NCBI RefSeq assembly: GCF_018305005.1 | Contig: NZ_JAGQEG010000008.1 | Coordinates: 16,832-80,831, forward strand | DNA length: 64,000 bases | DNA from: Collimonas silvisoli | GTDB lineage: Bacteria > Pseudomonadota > Gammaproteobacteria > Burkholderiales > Burkholderiaceae_D | Direction of reading: 5' to 3' | Shown here: piece by piece, positions 1 to 8,639 of the stretch | How the letters are laid out: each line of letters begins with the position of its first letter | Numbering within the stretch: the first letter of the stretch is position 1 | Notes under the pieces: model-generated | What the model saw: the letters and a program-made list of their open reading frames with translations, nothing else | What the model was told of the DNA's origin: nothing | The model's database searches: none | Program-made: the position numbers and the translations under genes

Positions 1-1
1 C

Positions 2-715
2 GCCAAACGGGTGCTGGAAGAATTCAACGAAGCAGTCAGCGATGCGCGCGGCTTGACCGAGAAACCGACCGGCCTGCTGCGCGTCAATGCCCCGCTCGGA
101 CTTGGCCAGTTGCGGCTCAACGCGCTGGTGCTGGAGTTCCTGGAGTCATATCCGGAAATTGAGGTGGAGCTGATCCTGAATGACCGCTTTGTCGATCTGG
201 TGGAAGATGGCGTCGACGTGGCGCTGCGGCTTGCCGGCTCGCTGCCGCCGAATATGATCGCCCGCAAAATCGCCAATGCGCAACGGTATCTGGTGGCGGC
301 GCCCGCCTATCTGGCGCGCCACCCGGAGATTCGGCGTCCTGAAGATCTGGCACAGCATCGCTATATCGGTTTCGCACGGCCGGCCAATGGTGAAGTGAGC
401 CAGCTCAGCGGCCCCGGCGGCACGGTCGAAATTGCCACCCGCAGCCGTTATCAGGTTAACAGCTCACTGGCGATACGCGAGAGTTTCGTCATGGGCGCCG
501 GCCTCGGCATATGCCCGTCCTGGCTGGTGCACGATCTGCTTGAATCAGGCCAGTTGCAGCGCATTCTTCCTGACTGGAGCGCGCCCGGACAAGAAGCCTC
601 GCTGCTGTATCCCTCGCGCCGCTATCAATCCTTGCGCGCCACGATCTTCATGCAATTCATGACGGAGCGGCTTCCACAGTTGCCGGGTTTTGCCGCGCCA
701 AGCTTTGGACGTTGA
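2..715 (+). CDS. LysR-family transcriptional regulator, 3' part only
   Basis: The reading frame is open from the window edge, so the start and the N-terminal winged helix lie upstream; the GTG at 11 is only an internal codon. What remains is the co-inducer (substrate) binding domain of a LysR-type regulator: a VNAPLGLG strand entering the domain, the EDGVDVALRLAG segment, a central DLAQHRYIGF segment and the late GAGLGICPSWLV motif. This fits the CrgA/DhmR-like subgroup with a C-terminal domain of about 200 residues. It converges on the lipoprotein gene, whose stop is 18 bases away. The target genes cannot be told from here. Confidence 0.85.
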   Translation, partial: AKRVLEEFNEAVSDARGLTEKPTGLLRVNAPLGLGQLRLNALVLEFLESYPEIEVELILNDRFVDLVEDGVDVALRLAGSLPPNMIARKIANAQRYLVAAPAYLARHPEIRRPEDLAQHRYIGFARPANGEVSQLSGPGGTVEIATRSRYQVNSSLAIRESFVMGAGLGICPSWLVHDLLESGQLQRILPDWSAPGQEASLLYPSRRYQSLRATIFMQFMTERLPQLPGFAAPSFGR

Positions 716-732
716 CAAAATATTTTGGGTTC

Positions 733-1218
733 TTATTTTTTCGCGGTTGCCGTAGTTGCCGCAGCCGCCTTCTTGGCCTGATCGAATACCGGTCCCCACA
801 GCGGATGGCCTTTTTCGCCAGGCGCCAGGTCAAAGTTGGCGTCGAGCTTCAGGGCTTTTTCAAATTGCTGTTTGCACAGCTTCTTCCGCGAAGTCACGCA
901 ATAGCTGAAGGCCATGTATTTCAAGGCTTCAGTCTGTAACGAAATATCAGCCGACCAGATTTCCGGGGCATTGGCGAGACGCTTGATCGCCGCGCTGTAA
1001 CTGCCCTTGTTGTACAAGGAAATGCCATCGTTCAAGGCGGCTGGCGCCGCCGCCGGTTCAGCAGCGACGGCTGCCGCAACCGGGCTTGACGCGCGTGGCG
1101 CCGGAGCGGCGGTTACCGGCTTTTGTTTTTGTACTGGGCCGGGACTTTCGCAACCGCCAAGCATGACGGCTGCCGCCAGCATGGCAGCGCTGCCGGTACG
1201 GTAAAAAGAGGTGGTCAT
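733..1218 (-). CDS. TPR-like lipoprotein of the T6SS phospho-regulatory operon
   Basis: A 161-residue protein with an N-terminal lipoprotein signal: charged start, hydrophobic stretch and lipobox LGGC with Cys23. An Ala/Pro-rich linker (about 24-62) is followed by a short helical region (about 63-150) that reads like one or two TPR units (NDGISLYNKGSYSAAIKRL). It is last in an operon behind FHA, phosphatase and kinase genes, 24 bases after the kinase stop. In T6SS clusters such trios often carry a small lipoprotein; a scaffold or sensor role at the outer membrane is inferred from context only. Confidence 0.7.
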   Translation of the reverse strand: MTTSFYRTGSAAMLAAAVMLGGCESPGPVQKQKPVTAAPAPRASSPVAAAVAAEPAAAPAALNDGISLYNKGSYSAAIKRLANAPEIWSADISLQTEALKYMAFSYCVTSRKKLCKQQFEKALKLDANFDLAPGEKGHPLWGPVFDQAKKAAAATTATAKK

Positions 1219-1242
1219 AACGCGTTCTTGGCTGAAATGGAT

Positions 1243-2991
1243 TTAGTGGGATGAAAAATCGTAGTCGATATTACGCGATTTTTTCTGGTTGACGTCGATT
1301 TCAAAAACGCGATCCGGAAAACTCGGATTGACCACCTTGATCTGATGCTTGCCTTCCGCCAGAACCAGTTTTTTCAATGGCGGGCTGACGCCCTTCATGC
1401 TGCCGTCGACCAGCACCTTGCCCCAAGGCTTGATGGTCAACAAGACGACGCCGGTCGGGTCGACTGCCTTTGCATCACTGCCCTTGTCCTTGATATCGGC
1501 CGGCTTGGCTGTTGCTGCCGCCGTTGCATTGTTCCCGCCATCCTTGCTCTGCAGCTCCGCCAATCTGGCTTGCGCCGCTGCCGCATAGGGACTATTCGGG
1601 TATTTCTGCAAGAAAGCGCTGATCTGCTGCGGCGTCACGTTGTTCAGCTGTTTCAGGGTTTCCCAACTGATGGTTTCTTCATCAAGGATTTGCTCGGCCG
1701 AAGCCGCAGCTGCAGCAGAGGCAACTTTCTGTGCTGGTGTTGGCGCGAGCACCGCAGCTGCCGCTTTAGCCGGCGCCGTATGCGGGTGTACAGAGACCAC
1801 CGTCGCTGTAGCCGCCGGCTGCTGCGCCGGCTTGAGCCATAGATAGGCGCCGAGCGCCAGCACTGCTGCCGCCGCGGCTATCGACCAGCCCGGGGCACGC
1901 AGCGGTTTGTCCAGAAAACTGGCCGGCTGGGCGACGGCCCTGTTGCCTGCGCGCTTGCCGCCGGCAGCTGCCAGCTTTTCACCCGGCCTTTCGCCCGGCT
2001 TGCCGCTGGCGGCGTGGGACGAGATGGGAGCCGCGACATCATTGTCCGGCATCGGCATCGGGACCGACAGTTCCAGATCCAGCAACTTGCGGAATTCTTC
2101 TATCGATTGCGGCCGGTCTTCCGGCCTGACCGCCAGCCCCTGGTCGATGGCGGCCAGGAATTCCTTGCTGAAGCCACTGTGCTGGCCATCCTGCAAGGGG
2201 ACGATCGGATCCTTGATCATGCGCGCCACCGAGGTCGGCGGTGCGCTCTTGACGACGGCGAAATAAATCACCGCCGACAGCGAATAGATATCGGTCCACG
2301 GCCCCTGCTTCATCTGGGCGTCGTCGGCGTACTGCTCGATGGGCGCATATCCGGGCTTCAGAATCACCGTCAGCGAATGGGTCATGTCGCCGATAATCTG
2401 ACGCGCTGCGCCGAAATCCAGCAATACCGCTTCGCCGCTTTTCTGGATCATGATGTTGTCGGGCGAGATATCGCGATGCAGGATCTGCACCCGGTACATG
2501 GCGTCGAGCGCTTCCAGCATCGGCTTCAACATGCTTTTCAGCCAGGCTTCGGTAATCTGGGCCGGCGAGTTCTGCACCACGCTTTTGAGCGTGCGGCCCT
2601 CGTAATAACGCATCGCCATATAGGCGGTATTGTTTTGTTCCCAGAACCGGTACACCTTGATCAGCGCCGGATGGTCGAATTGCGCCAGCAGGCGCGCTTC
2701 CTTGATAAAACTCTTGAGGCCTATGCTGAAGGTCTCCTGGTGCCGCTGCGAGCGCACCGCTACTTTCCTGTCCGGCCCGCGTCCGGCAAGCGTACCCGGC
2801 ATGTATTCCTTGATGGCCACCATGCGCCGCAACGATCTGTCGAAAGCAAAGTAGACAATCCCAACACCGCCTTCGCCAATCACGCCTATGATTTCAAAAT
2901 CGGCCAGGCGGGTACCCTTGGGCAAGCAGTTTTCGACAGCCGTTGCTGATATTTCGTGCTGATCAATCGGCTTGGCGTTTTGCATATTCAA
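1243..2991 (-). CDS. ppkA: Membrane-anchored Ser/Thr protein kinase with PEGA domain (PpkA-like)
   Basis: A 582-residue Hanks-type kinase. The kinase domain (about 30-305) has a Gly-rich loop GEGGVGIVY, ATP-binding Lys61 in VAIKEY, catalytic HRD at 172-174 and DFG at 192-194. A low-complexity Ala/Pro region leads to one transmembrane helix (about 369-386). The C-terminus (about 512-575) resembles a PEGA domain, which would lie in the periplasm. The N-terminal kinase would be cytoplasmic. With the phosphatase and FHA genes just upstream, the expected role is phosphorylating the FHA protein to set T6SS activity, as PpkA does in Pseudomonas. That it acts on a T6SS here is inference, because no structural T6SS gene is in the window. 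Confidence 0.85.
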   Translation of the reverse strand: MNMQNAKPIDQHEISATAVENCLPKGTRLADFEIIGVIGEGGVGIVYFAFDRSLRRMVAIKEYMPGTLAGRGPDRKVAVRSQRHQETFSIGLKSFIKEARLLAQFDHPALIKVYRFWEQNNTAYMAMRYYEGRTLKSVVQNSPAQITEAWLKSMLKPMLEALDAMYRVQILHRDISPDNIMIQKSGEAVLLDFGAARQIIGDMTHSLTVILKPGYAPIEQYADDAQMKQGPWTDIYSLSAVIYFAVVKSAPPTSVARMIKDPIVPLQDGQHSGFSKEFLAAIDQGLAVRPEDRPQSIEEFRKLLDLELSVPMPMPDNDVAAPISSHAASGKPGERPGEKLAAAGGKRAGNRAVAQPASFLDKPLRAPGWSIAAAAAVLALGAYLWLKPAQQPAATATVVSVHPHTAPAKAAAAVLAPTPAQKVASAAAAASAEQILDEETISWETLKQLNNVTPQQISAFLQKYPNSPYAAAAQARLAELQSKDGGNNATAAATAKPADIKDKGSDAKAVDPTGVVLLTIKPWGKVLVDGSMKGVSPPLKKLVLAEGKHQIKVVNPSFPDRVFEIDVNQKKSRNIDYDFSSH

Positions 2992-3034
2992 TTGGATTCG
3001 ACGTTAGTCATATTGTTCTGGACAGCCGTCAATA

Positions 3035-3847
3035 CTAACAGTTCGCCGACGCTCGCGGATCAGCGATAAAAATCGTGAATGCAGTACAGTTATCCAGCGG
3101 GATATTGGATGCGCTACCGTTCTTTTCTACGATGGCGTGCATCAGGTCCAGCCATTCTTGTGCCGAACCGGCTCGCGCCGCCGCCTGCTCCATCTCCGCT
3201 TCGTTGATCCATTCCCAGAAGCCGTCGCTGCAGATCAGGAAGGCGTCGCCGTCCTGTAACTGCGTCGCGCTCTGGGTCACCTCGGCCGGCGCACTACCTT
3301 CGACGCCAACCGCGGCAGTCAGGATGCTGCGGCGCGGATGCCGGCGTAATTGTTCGGCCGAGCAATGGCCGGCCTCGACGAATTGCTGGATCAGGCTGTG
3401 ATCCTTGGTGACGCTGTGCAGTTTATTGCGACGGAAAAGATAGAGGCGGGTGTCGCCCATGTGCGCCCATAGCGCGCAACGGTTTTTTTGATCGACCAGC
3501 AATACCGCCACGGTCGAACTCATGTCTTTCAGGCGCGGAATCTGGGCTTGACGCCGGCTCAGCTGCGCCACCGCATGCTCGATATAAGATTGCAGCGCGC
3601 GCGGGCCGAAAGACGCCTCTTCCACGAACATTTCCATGATCGAATGGACCACGATATTCGAGGCGATCTCGCCGCCGTATTCGCCGCCGACACCGTCAGA
3701 GACAATCACGCAAGCCAGATCTTCCTGCAGCACGCTGCCCCAGGAATCCTGATTGACCTGCCGCCCACCGGCATGACTCAGCTGCGCCAGACTCAGGACA
3801 ACCGAAATTGCTGTGTTGCTGTCGCTGAGCAGCGACGGCTCAGGCAT
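3035..3847 (-). CDS. pppA: PP2C-family Ser/Thr phosphatase (PppA-like)
   Basis: A 270-residue PP2C (PPM) phosphatase without signal or membrane segment. Metal-binding motifs are visible: SDGVGGEYGG, GDTRLYLF, ICSDGFWEW and a terminal DNCT. The length is that of a bare catalytic domain. The first 8 bases overlap the end of the FHA gene and the kinase follows after 43 bases, so the three are probably co-transcribed. In T6SS-bearing bacteria PppA removes the phosphate placed by PpkA on the FHA protein. Assignment to PP2C is firm; the substrate is inferred. Confidence 0.88.
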   Translation of the reverse strand: MPEPSLLSDSNTAISVVLSLAQLSHAGGRQVNQDSWGSVLQEDLACVIVSDGVGGEYGGEIASNIVVHSIMEMFVEEASFGPRALQSYIEHAVAQLSRRQAQIPRLKDMSSTVAVLLVDQKNRCALWAHMGDTRLYLFRRNKLHSVTKDHSLIQQFVEAGHCSAEQLRRHPRRSILTAAVGVEGSAPAEVTQSATQLQDGDAFLICSDGFWEWINEAEMEQAAARAGSAQEWLDLMHAIVEKNGSASNIPLDNCTAFTIFIADPRASANC

Positions 3848-5060
3848 GCTGCGTCTCTTTCCTCAGCTTCTCGACTTTTCTCTCGTAAGCTTGCAAGAAT
3901 GCCTTGCCAAACAAGGTCTGGAAATCGTCTTGCGAGGATTCCGCGATAATCCGCTGGAAACGCTCATTATAAGCATCCCACAACTTCGCTTTGCGGGTCG
4001 ACGGCAGCAATGCATCCAGCATGCCGCCTTTTTTTAAATGCCTCTCCATCACCTCGGGATTGAAACGCTGCAACGTCTCCTTCATAGTCGCGCGCATGCC
4101 GGAGACCACGCCCGCCTGGTGCGCCTGCAAATCCAGGTAAGCGTCCCGCATGGCTTCTGTGGCGCCCATGAAACCCGGCATTTTCTTGCGCAGCATCTGG
4201 ATCAGCACGGTCTGGCTATCGGCAAAAAACTTCAGCGGATTATTGTTTCTGACCACCACCTTGGTCACATCCGCATGCGCTTCTTTCTTGACCAGCGCAC
4301 GTGTCGCATTCAAATCTATCGTGCCTTGCACCGCCGTGGCTAATAACTTGCCGATGGTTTCCATCAATTCCGGCGTCAATTCCGACACCAGAGCCCCGTC
4401 AGGCAAACCCGCACCTTTGATGAAAGCCTGAACCAATGCCTCGCTGGATGCAGATGGTTCGGCAACCTTATTGCTGTCGTCGCCGGCGGCGACCGGCGCT
4501 GGCGCAGGATTTGCGGCTGCCTGCTGCCCCGTATTCACGGGGCGCACCGGTGTTGCCGGCGATTGCAATGTTGTCGGCAGGGCGGCATTGGCGGTTGCCG
4601 CCAATTCCAGGTTCAATTGCGCCAGCGCCGCCAAGCGGGTTTCGGATACGCTCAATAAGGGCTTGCCGCCATTTATCCGGCGCACAGGATTGGCCGATGC
4701 TTGGCCCGGCTGATTGGTCATGTCAGGGTTATCCTTCATTAGGTTGAGCTGCGCTTCGGCGCGTAGTAGATACAGGCCGATCTGGATTTCATCGCCTATC
4801 AGCAAATCGTGTTCACGTTCGGCTTCGATCTCATGGCCATTGAGCAAGATCGGATTGGCGCGGCTGAGGTTGGTAATGGTTTGACGGACACCGTCGCTTT
4901 TGATCGCCGCCTGGGTCCGCGATACAAGATTCCTGGGATCGGCCAGCACGAAATAATTCTCTTCGCTGCGGCCAAGCGTTTTCGGCTCACGGCCGAACAC
5001 GGCCGACAAGGGCAGCTCGGGCGCCACATTATTGTAAGAAACAACACTAATTTTTATCAT
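3840..5060 (-). CDS. tagH: T6SS-associated FHA-domain protein (Fha/TagH type)
   Basis: A 406-residue protein. The N-terminal FHA domain (about 20-105) has the phosphothreonine-binding signature around LGRSEENYFVLADP and SRTQAAI; the usual His of SRxH is Gln here. An Ala/Pro-rich linker separates it from a C-terminal domain (about 215-395) containing FFADSQTVLIQMLRKKMPGF and MERHLKKGGM, typical of type VI secretion FHA proteins. It is the first gene of the operon and the likely docking target of the kinase. Its only T6SS company here is the kinase, phosphatase and lipoprotein. Confidence 0.85.
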   Translation of the reverse strand: MIKISVVSYNNVAPELPLSAVFGREPKTLGRSEENYFVLADPRNLVSRTQAAIKSDGVRQTITNLSRANPILLNGHEIEAEREHDLLIGDEIQIGLYLLRAEAQLNLMKDNPDMTNQPGQASANPVRRINGGKPLLSVSETRLAALAQLNLELAATANAALPTTLQSPATPVRPVNTGQQAAANPAPAPVAAGDDSNKVAEPSASSEALVQAFIKGAGLPDGALVSELTPELMETIGKLLATAVQGTIDLNATRALVKKEAHADVTKVVVRNNNPLKFFADSQTVLIQMLRKKMPGFMGATEAMRDAYLDLQAHQAGVVSGMRATMKETLQRFNPEVMERHLKKGGMLDALLPSTRKAKLWDAYNERFQRIIAESSQDDFQTLFGKAFLQAYERKVEKLRKETQHA

Positions 5061-5381
5061 CGGATCGGTTTCCAGCTGCGCCTAATTTTGCGCAAATTAT
5101 CCTAGAGCATTATTACATGCTTGACAGCAAGTTCCATGCCCAAGAATTGCCTGTTGGAATCGTTCCGATAAACCTGGAAAAGGTGTGAAAAAAGCGCAAA
5201 AAACCTTGTGATTTGCAGCTTATTTACAACTTTACAACCTGCAAAACTGCCCTCTCTTGTCATCCATGGTGACATTTTCTGTCAGCTGGAATCAGCTGAA
5301 AAACGGATCGGAGTGTTCCGTGTAAATCTGGAGATAAAGGGATAGAGCGGCGCTCTATCCCTCAAGCCGGGCGAATGCCGT
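5061..5381. other. Intergenic region upstream of the FHA operon
   Basis: A 321-base gap holding the promoter side of the FHA operon (minus strand) and the end of alaC. It is poorer in GC than the genes around it. Apart from the alaC terminator hairpin at its left end, no conserved site or short gene was recognised. Confidence 0.6.
5335..5362 (-). terminator. Terminator hairpin of alaC
   Basis: A perfect 11-base stem (AGGGATAGAGC, 5338-5348, pairing with 5352-5362) with a 3-base loop lies about 20 bases after the alaC stop. On the minus strand it is followed by TTTATCT, a weak U-tract. Confidence 0.6.
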
Positions 5382-6575
5382 TTAGGATTGGCGCAACATG
5401 GCCTTGATGCCGCGGATCGCCTGGCGGATCCGAGCTTCGTTTTCGATCAGCGCAAAGCGCACGTATTCATCGCCGTATTCGCCGAAACCGATGCCCGGCG
5501 AGACGCAAACCTTGGCCTTTTCCAGCAGCTGCTTGGAAAATTCCAGCGATCCCAGATGCCGATAGGCTTCCGGTATGCGCGCCCAGATATACATCGACGC
5601 CTTCGGGATATCCACCATCCAGCCGGCCTCGTGCAAACCCTTGGCCAGCACATCGCGCCGGCTCTGGTATTTTTTACAGATATCCGCGACGCATTGCTGA
5701 TCGCCCTCCAGCGCCGCAATCGCCGCCACTTGCACCGGCGTGAAACTGCCATAGTCGTGATAGCTCTTGATGCGCGCCAGCGCCGCCACCAGTTCCTTGT
5801 TGCCGACCATGAAACCGATGCGCCAGCCGGCCATGTTGTAGCTCTTCGACAGGGTGAAAAACTCCACCGCCACATCGCGTGCGCCCGGCACTTGCATGAT
5901 CGACGGCGCCTGCCAGCCGTCGAAGACAATATCCGCGTAGGCCAGATCGTGTACCACCAGGATGTTGTGTTCCTTCGCCAGCTTGACCACCCGCTCGAAA
6001 AATTCCAGCTCGACGCATTGCGCGGTTGGATTCGAGGGAAAACCCAGCACCATCATTTTCGGCTTCGGATAACTTTCCCGTATCGCCCGCTCCAGCTCGG
6101 CAAAGAAATCCACGCCAGGGCTCATGCGCACCGAACGGATGTCGGCGCCGGCAATCACCGCGCCGTAAATGTGGATCGGATAACTGGGATTCGGCACCAG
6201 CACCGTATCGCCGCGATCCAGCGTCGCCAGCATCAGATGCGCCAGCCCTTCCTTGGAACCGATGGTGACAATCGCCTCGGTATCCGGATTGAATTCGACG
6301 TCGTAGCGCTTCTTGTACCAATGGCTGATCGCGCGCCGCAGGCGCGGAATGCCCTTGGATGCCGAATAACCGTGGGTGTCGGGACGCTGCGCTACCTCGA
6401 TCAGCTTGTCGACGATATGCGGCGGCGTAGCGCCGTCGGGATTGCCCATCGACATGTCGACAATATCTTCGCCACGGCGGCGCGCCGCCATTTTCAGTTC
6501 AGCGGTGATATTAAAAACGTAGGGGGGAAGACGATCGATGCGCGAAAATCTGCGCGGAGTTGGGGATTCAGACAT
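5382..6575 (-). CDS. alaC: Alanine-type aminotransferase AlaC
   Basis: A 397-residue class I/II PLP aminotransferase of the AlaC (YfdZ) group, which makes alanine from pyruvate using glutamate. PLP-binding Lys244 sits in [19 protein letters not shown] and GFPSNPTAQ are also typical. Length and start ([20 protein letters not shown]) match the family. In many betaproteobacteria this gene lies just upstream of homoserine dehydrogenase; here a hipA gene follows instead, about 130 bases beyond the start on the other side, suggesting an island boundary. Confidence 0.88.
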   Translation of the reverse strand: MSESPTPRRFSRIDRLPPYVFNITAELKMAARRRGEDIVDMSMGNPDGATPPHIVDKLIEVAQRPDTHGYSASKGIPRLRRAISHWYKKRYDVEFNPDTEAIVTIGSKEGLAHLMLATLDRGDTVLVPNPSYPIHIYGAVIAGADIRSVRMSPGVDFFAELERAIRESYPKPKMMVLGFPSNPTAQCVELEFFERVVKLAKEHNILVVHDLAYADIVFDGWQAPSIMQVPGARDVAVEFFTLSKSYNMAGWRIGFMVGNKELVAALARIKSYHDYGSFTPVQVAAIAALEGDQQCVADICKKYQSRRDVLAKGLHEAGWMVDIPKASMYIWARIPEAYRHLGSLEFSKQLLEKAKVCVSPGIGFGEYGDEYVRFALIENEARIRQAIRGIKAMLRQS

Positions 6576-6706
6576 GTTTTTCTTTCACGTTAGCGCCCGG
6601 AACCGTCCGAGCGACGTTGGAACAGGTTTTCCATTTGCGTGGAATGTTCCGCTGACGATTCTAGTGAACATCTGGCGATTCTGCAATGCCTGCCAGCGCC
6701 CCAATG

Positions 6707-8047
6707 CTAGGCCGGCATTGCAGCCAGCTTCGCACACTGGCTCCGCACACCGCTGAGAATGGCGTCAGACAGGTCTTCCGGAAAATCGGCAGGCAGCTGT
6801 GCGGCGACATCTGCCAGCACTGCTGCGGTCGCGCCGATCAATTCGGCGATGATTTCCTCTGCGCTGTCAGCCCCCAACCCAACCTGCCGCGCCTGTGCAA
6901 CCCAGTGCCTGCGCTGGATCTGGCCGAGCAGGTAGATGTTGTTGCTGTTGCCGCGCACGGCCATCGCCAGTTTCGCCTTTTGCGGCGCGATCCGGTTGCG
7001 TCCGCTGCCCAGGATCGGATGCGCCGAGAGAATATCGTAGAGCGGAGTCGCGCAATAACGGCCGCCGGGCAGGTGCGCTATGCTGAAATTCTTGGCATGA
7101 CCGTCAGTCGCCGCCAGCAGCCAAAAGATCAGCTGCGTTTTAAAGAAATTCCGCCGATCCCGTTCAGCCTGCTCCGAGCCCCGCAACACCTCCATGATGG
7201 CGGCAATGCCGGGGCCGCCGTCCGCCTGGTATTTGGCCAGCGGCCAGGTGCCGGTGGCCTGGCAGAAATCCTCCTGGGGAAGACGGACAATCCAGCTATC
7301 GTCACTCGCCAATTTACGATCGAAGCGTTGGACGATCAACACCTTTTGCTCTTCAAAGCGAGCTATATCGCAATGCGCCACCGCAAGACCGTAAGCGGCG
7401 ACCAGTCTGGAACACAGCCATTCGTTTTCCACCGAGGTGCGCATGTCGGCCTGCATATTGCCTACCAGGCCTAAAGGAAGCTTGAAGATATGCGTCGTCG
7501 GCGTGCTGCCTTGCGGGCGCATCCACTGCCCGGCATGCCACAGCAGCGCGGTTTTTTCCTGAGCGCCGGCAATCGACAGGCGCAGATCGGCGTCATGAGC
7601 ATGTTGCCCCAGCGCCCCGCCGGCTGTACTTTCGCGCAACTGCTGCGCTACCTGTGCGGTAGTCAGCGGCTGGCCTGTGAGCGAATACAGAGCACTTGGC
7701 TGTTCGTCCTCTGGAAGCAATTGCAAGGCGCCGACACAATCCCGCCCAAGTGCGGCCAAAAGATCGAACGGCGCCACGCCGGCTACCTGATAACGCTGCG
7801 CCAGACGGCGCCGGATGGCGTCGCTGTCCGGTAAAAGATTATCGAAGAAAGCGCTGACCAGTTGTCCCTTGTAGACCTGGTTTCCCGGCGTAAATGGCAG
7901 AGATAGGGAGAGCGGCCGCCCTTGTTCGTCGGCTATCCATTCATCAAAATAGCGCAGGCTCTCTTCCTGCGGAGTGCGCTGCCAGACACCGACAGAAATA
8001 CCGTTCATCCAGACATGCAGCTGCTGTTTTTGCGAGCGGCGCCCCAT
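6707..8047 (-). CDS. hipA: HipA toxin, Ser/Thr kinase of a type II toxin-antitoxin module
   Basis: A 446-residue full-length HipA. It has the N-terminal couple domain (about 10-110) and the kinase core: LSIAGAQEKTAL (Ser158 corresponds to the autophosphorylated Ser150 of E. coli HipA), THIFKLP, LPQEDFCQ, catalytic ATDGHAKN (Asp315) and metal-binding PLYD (Asp338). HipA phosphorylates GltX, stops growth and gives persistence. All catalytic residues I looked for are present. It starts two bases after the hipB stop, so translation is probably coupled. Confidence 0.93.
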   Translation of the reverse strand: MGRRSQKQQLHVWMNGISVGVWQRTPQEESLRYFDEWIADEQGRPLSLSLPFTPGNQVYKGQLVSAFFDNLLPDSDAIRRRLAQRYQVAGVAPFDLLAALGRDCVGALQLLPEDEQPSALYSLTGQPLTTAQVAQQLRESTAGGALGQHAHDADLRLSIAGAQEKTALLWHAGQWMRPQGSTPTTHIFKLPLGLVGNMQADMRTSVENEWLCSRLVAAYGLAVAHCDIARFEEQKVLIVQRFDRKLASDDSWIVRLPQEDFCQATGTWPLAKYQADGGPGIAAIMEVLRGSEQAERDRRNFFKTQLIFWLLAATDGHAKNFSIAHLPGGRYCATPLYDILSAHPILGSGRNRIAPQKAKLAMAVRGNSNNIYLLGQIQRRHWVAQARQVGLGADSAEEIIAELIGATAAVLADVAAQLPADFPEDLSDAILSGVRSQCAKLAAMPA

Positions 8048-8049
8048 GC

Positions 8050-8457
8050 TTACCAGCTTTCTTTTTTCTTAGCCGCAGCACGGGCCGATCCGGCTTTCCT
8101 GGCCGGCTCTTGCGCCGATTTTCCCTGGTTCAGTGCGCCCGAGCCGGCAGACACGTACGAAGCCGAAGATTGATGTGCCGCAAAATCCTGTTGCCCAGGC
8201 GTTGCTTCTCCACTCGCATAGGAGGCGCCCGATAAGGATGGCGTCTCGCCACTCAGCACCAGATCGACTCCCAATACCTGCAAAACCCTGAAAAGTCTTT
8301 CAACGCTGGCCGCAGCCGGATTGGCCTCCAGCTGCGCATAGCTTTGCTGCGTGATGCCCAGCTTGTCTGCCAATGCCGCCTGGGTCAGGCGATTGGTCTT
8401 ACGGAACCCCTGGAGGATGAGGCGCAATTGACTAAGCGTCTTGATTGGATAATTCAT
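8050..8457 (-). CDS. hipB: HipB-like antitoxin with extended tail
   Basis: A 135-residue protein with a Cro/CI-type helix-turn-helix (about 10-70): LTQAALADKLGITQQSYAQLE. It would neutralise HipA and repress the operon. E. coli HipB has 88 residues; this one carries roughly 45-60 extra residues that are Ser/Ala/Lys-rich and probably disordered. It still ends in ESW, and a C-terminal Trp is also the last residue of E. coli HipB (LEW), where the tail matters for HipA contact and Lon turnover. First gene of the operon; AT-rich dyads lie just upstream. Confidence 0.9.
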   Translation of the reverse strand: MNYPIKTLSQLRLILQGFRKTNRLTQAALADKLGITQQSYAQLEANPAAASVERLFRVLQVLGVDLVLSGETPSLSGASYASGEATPGQQDFAAHQSSASYVSAGSGALNQGKSAQEPARKAGSARAAAKKKESW

Positions 8458-8486
8458 TGCAATCTCCGTTGTTGCTCATTACCGAT

Positions 8487-8546
8487 TTTACATACTATCT
8501 TTTGTAAATCAATAAAACAGTCTATTTAATGTATTTAAATAATACA
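8487..8546 (-). promoter_or_regulatory. Candidate HipB operators upstream of hipBA
   Basis: Two dyads lie in a very AT-rich leader: TTTACA (8487-8492) with TGTAAA (8503-8508), and TGTATT-TAAAT-AATACA (8530-8546, perfect). HipB autoregulates through inverted repeats, so these are natural candidates; binding is inferred from position and symmetry only. Confidence 0.45.
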
Positions 8547-8639
8547 ACTCTTAGGCTGTAAAACATAAATACAATACATAACCTGTTATTTCGCACAACT
8601 TTGATGCTCCGGATCATCACCGGTTCAGTCCTGCACCAG

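Noticed and set aside
5388..6593. Open frame of 401 codons on the plus strand
   Set aside because: Antisense to alaC, whose product has every family motif; the shadow frame is His/Arg-rich.
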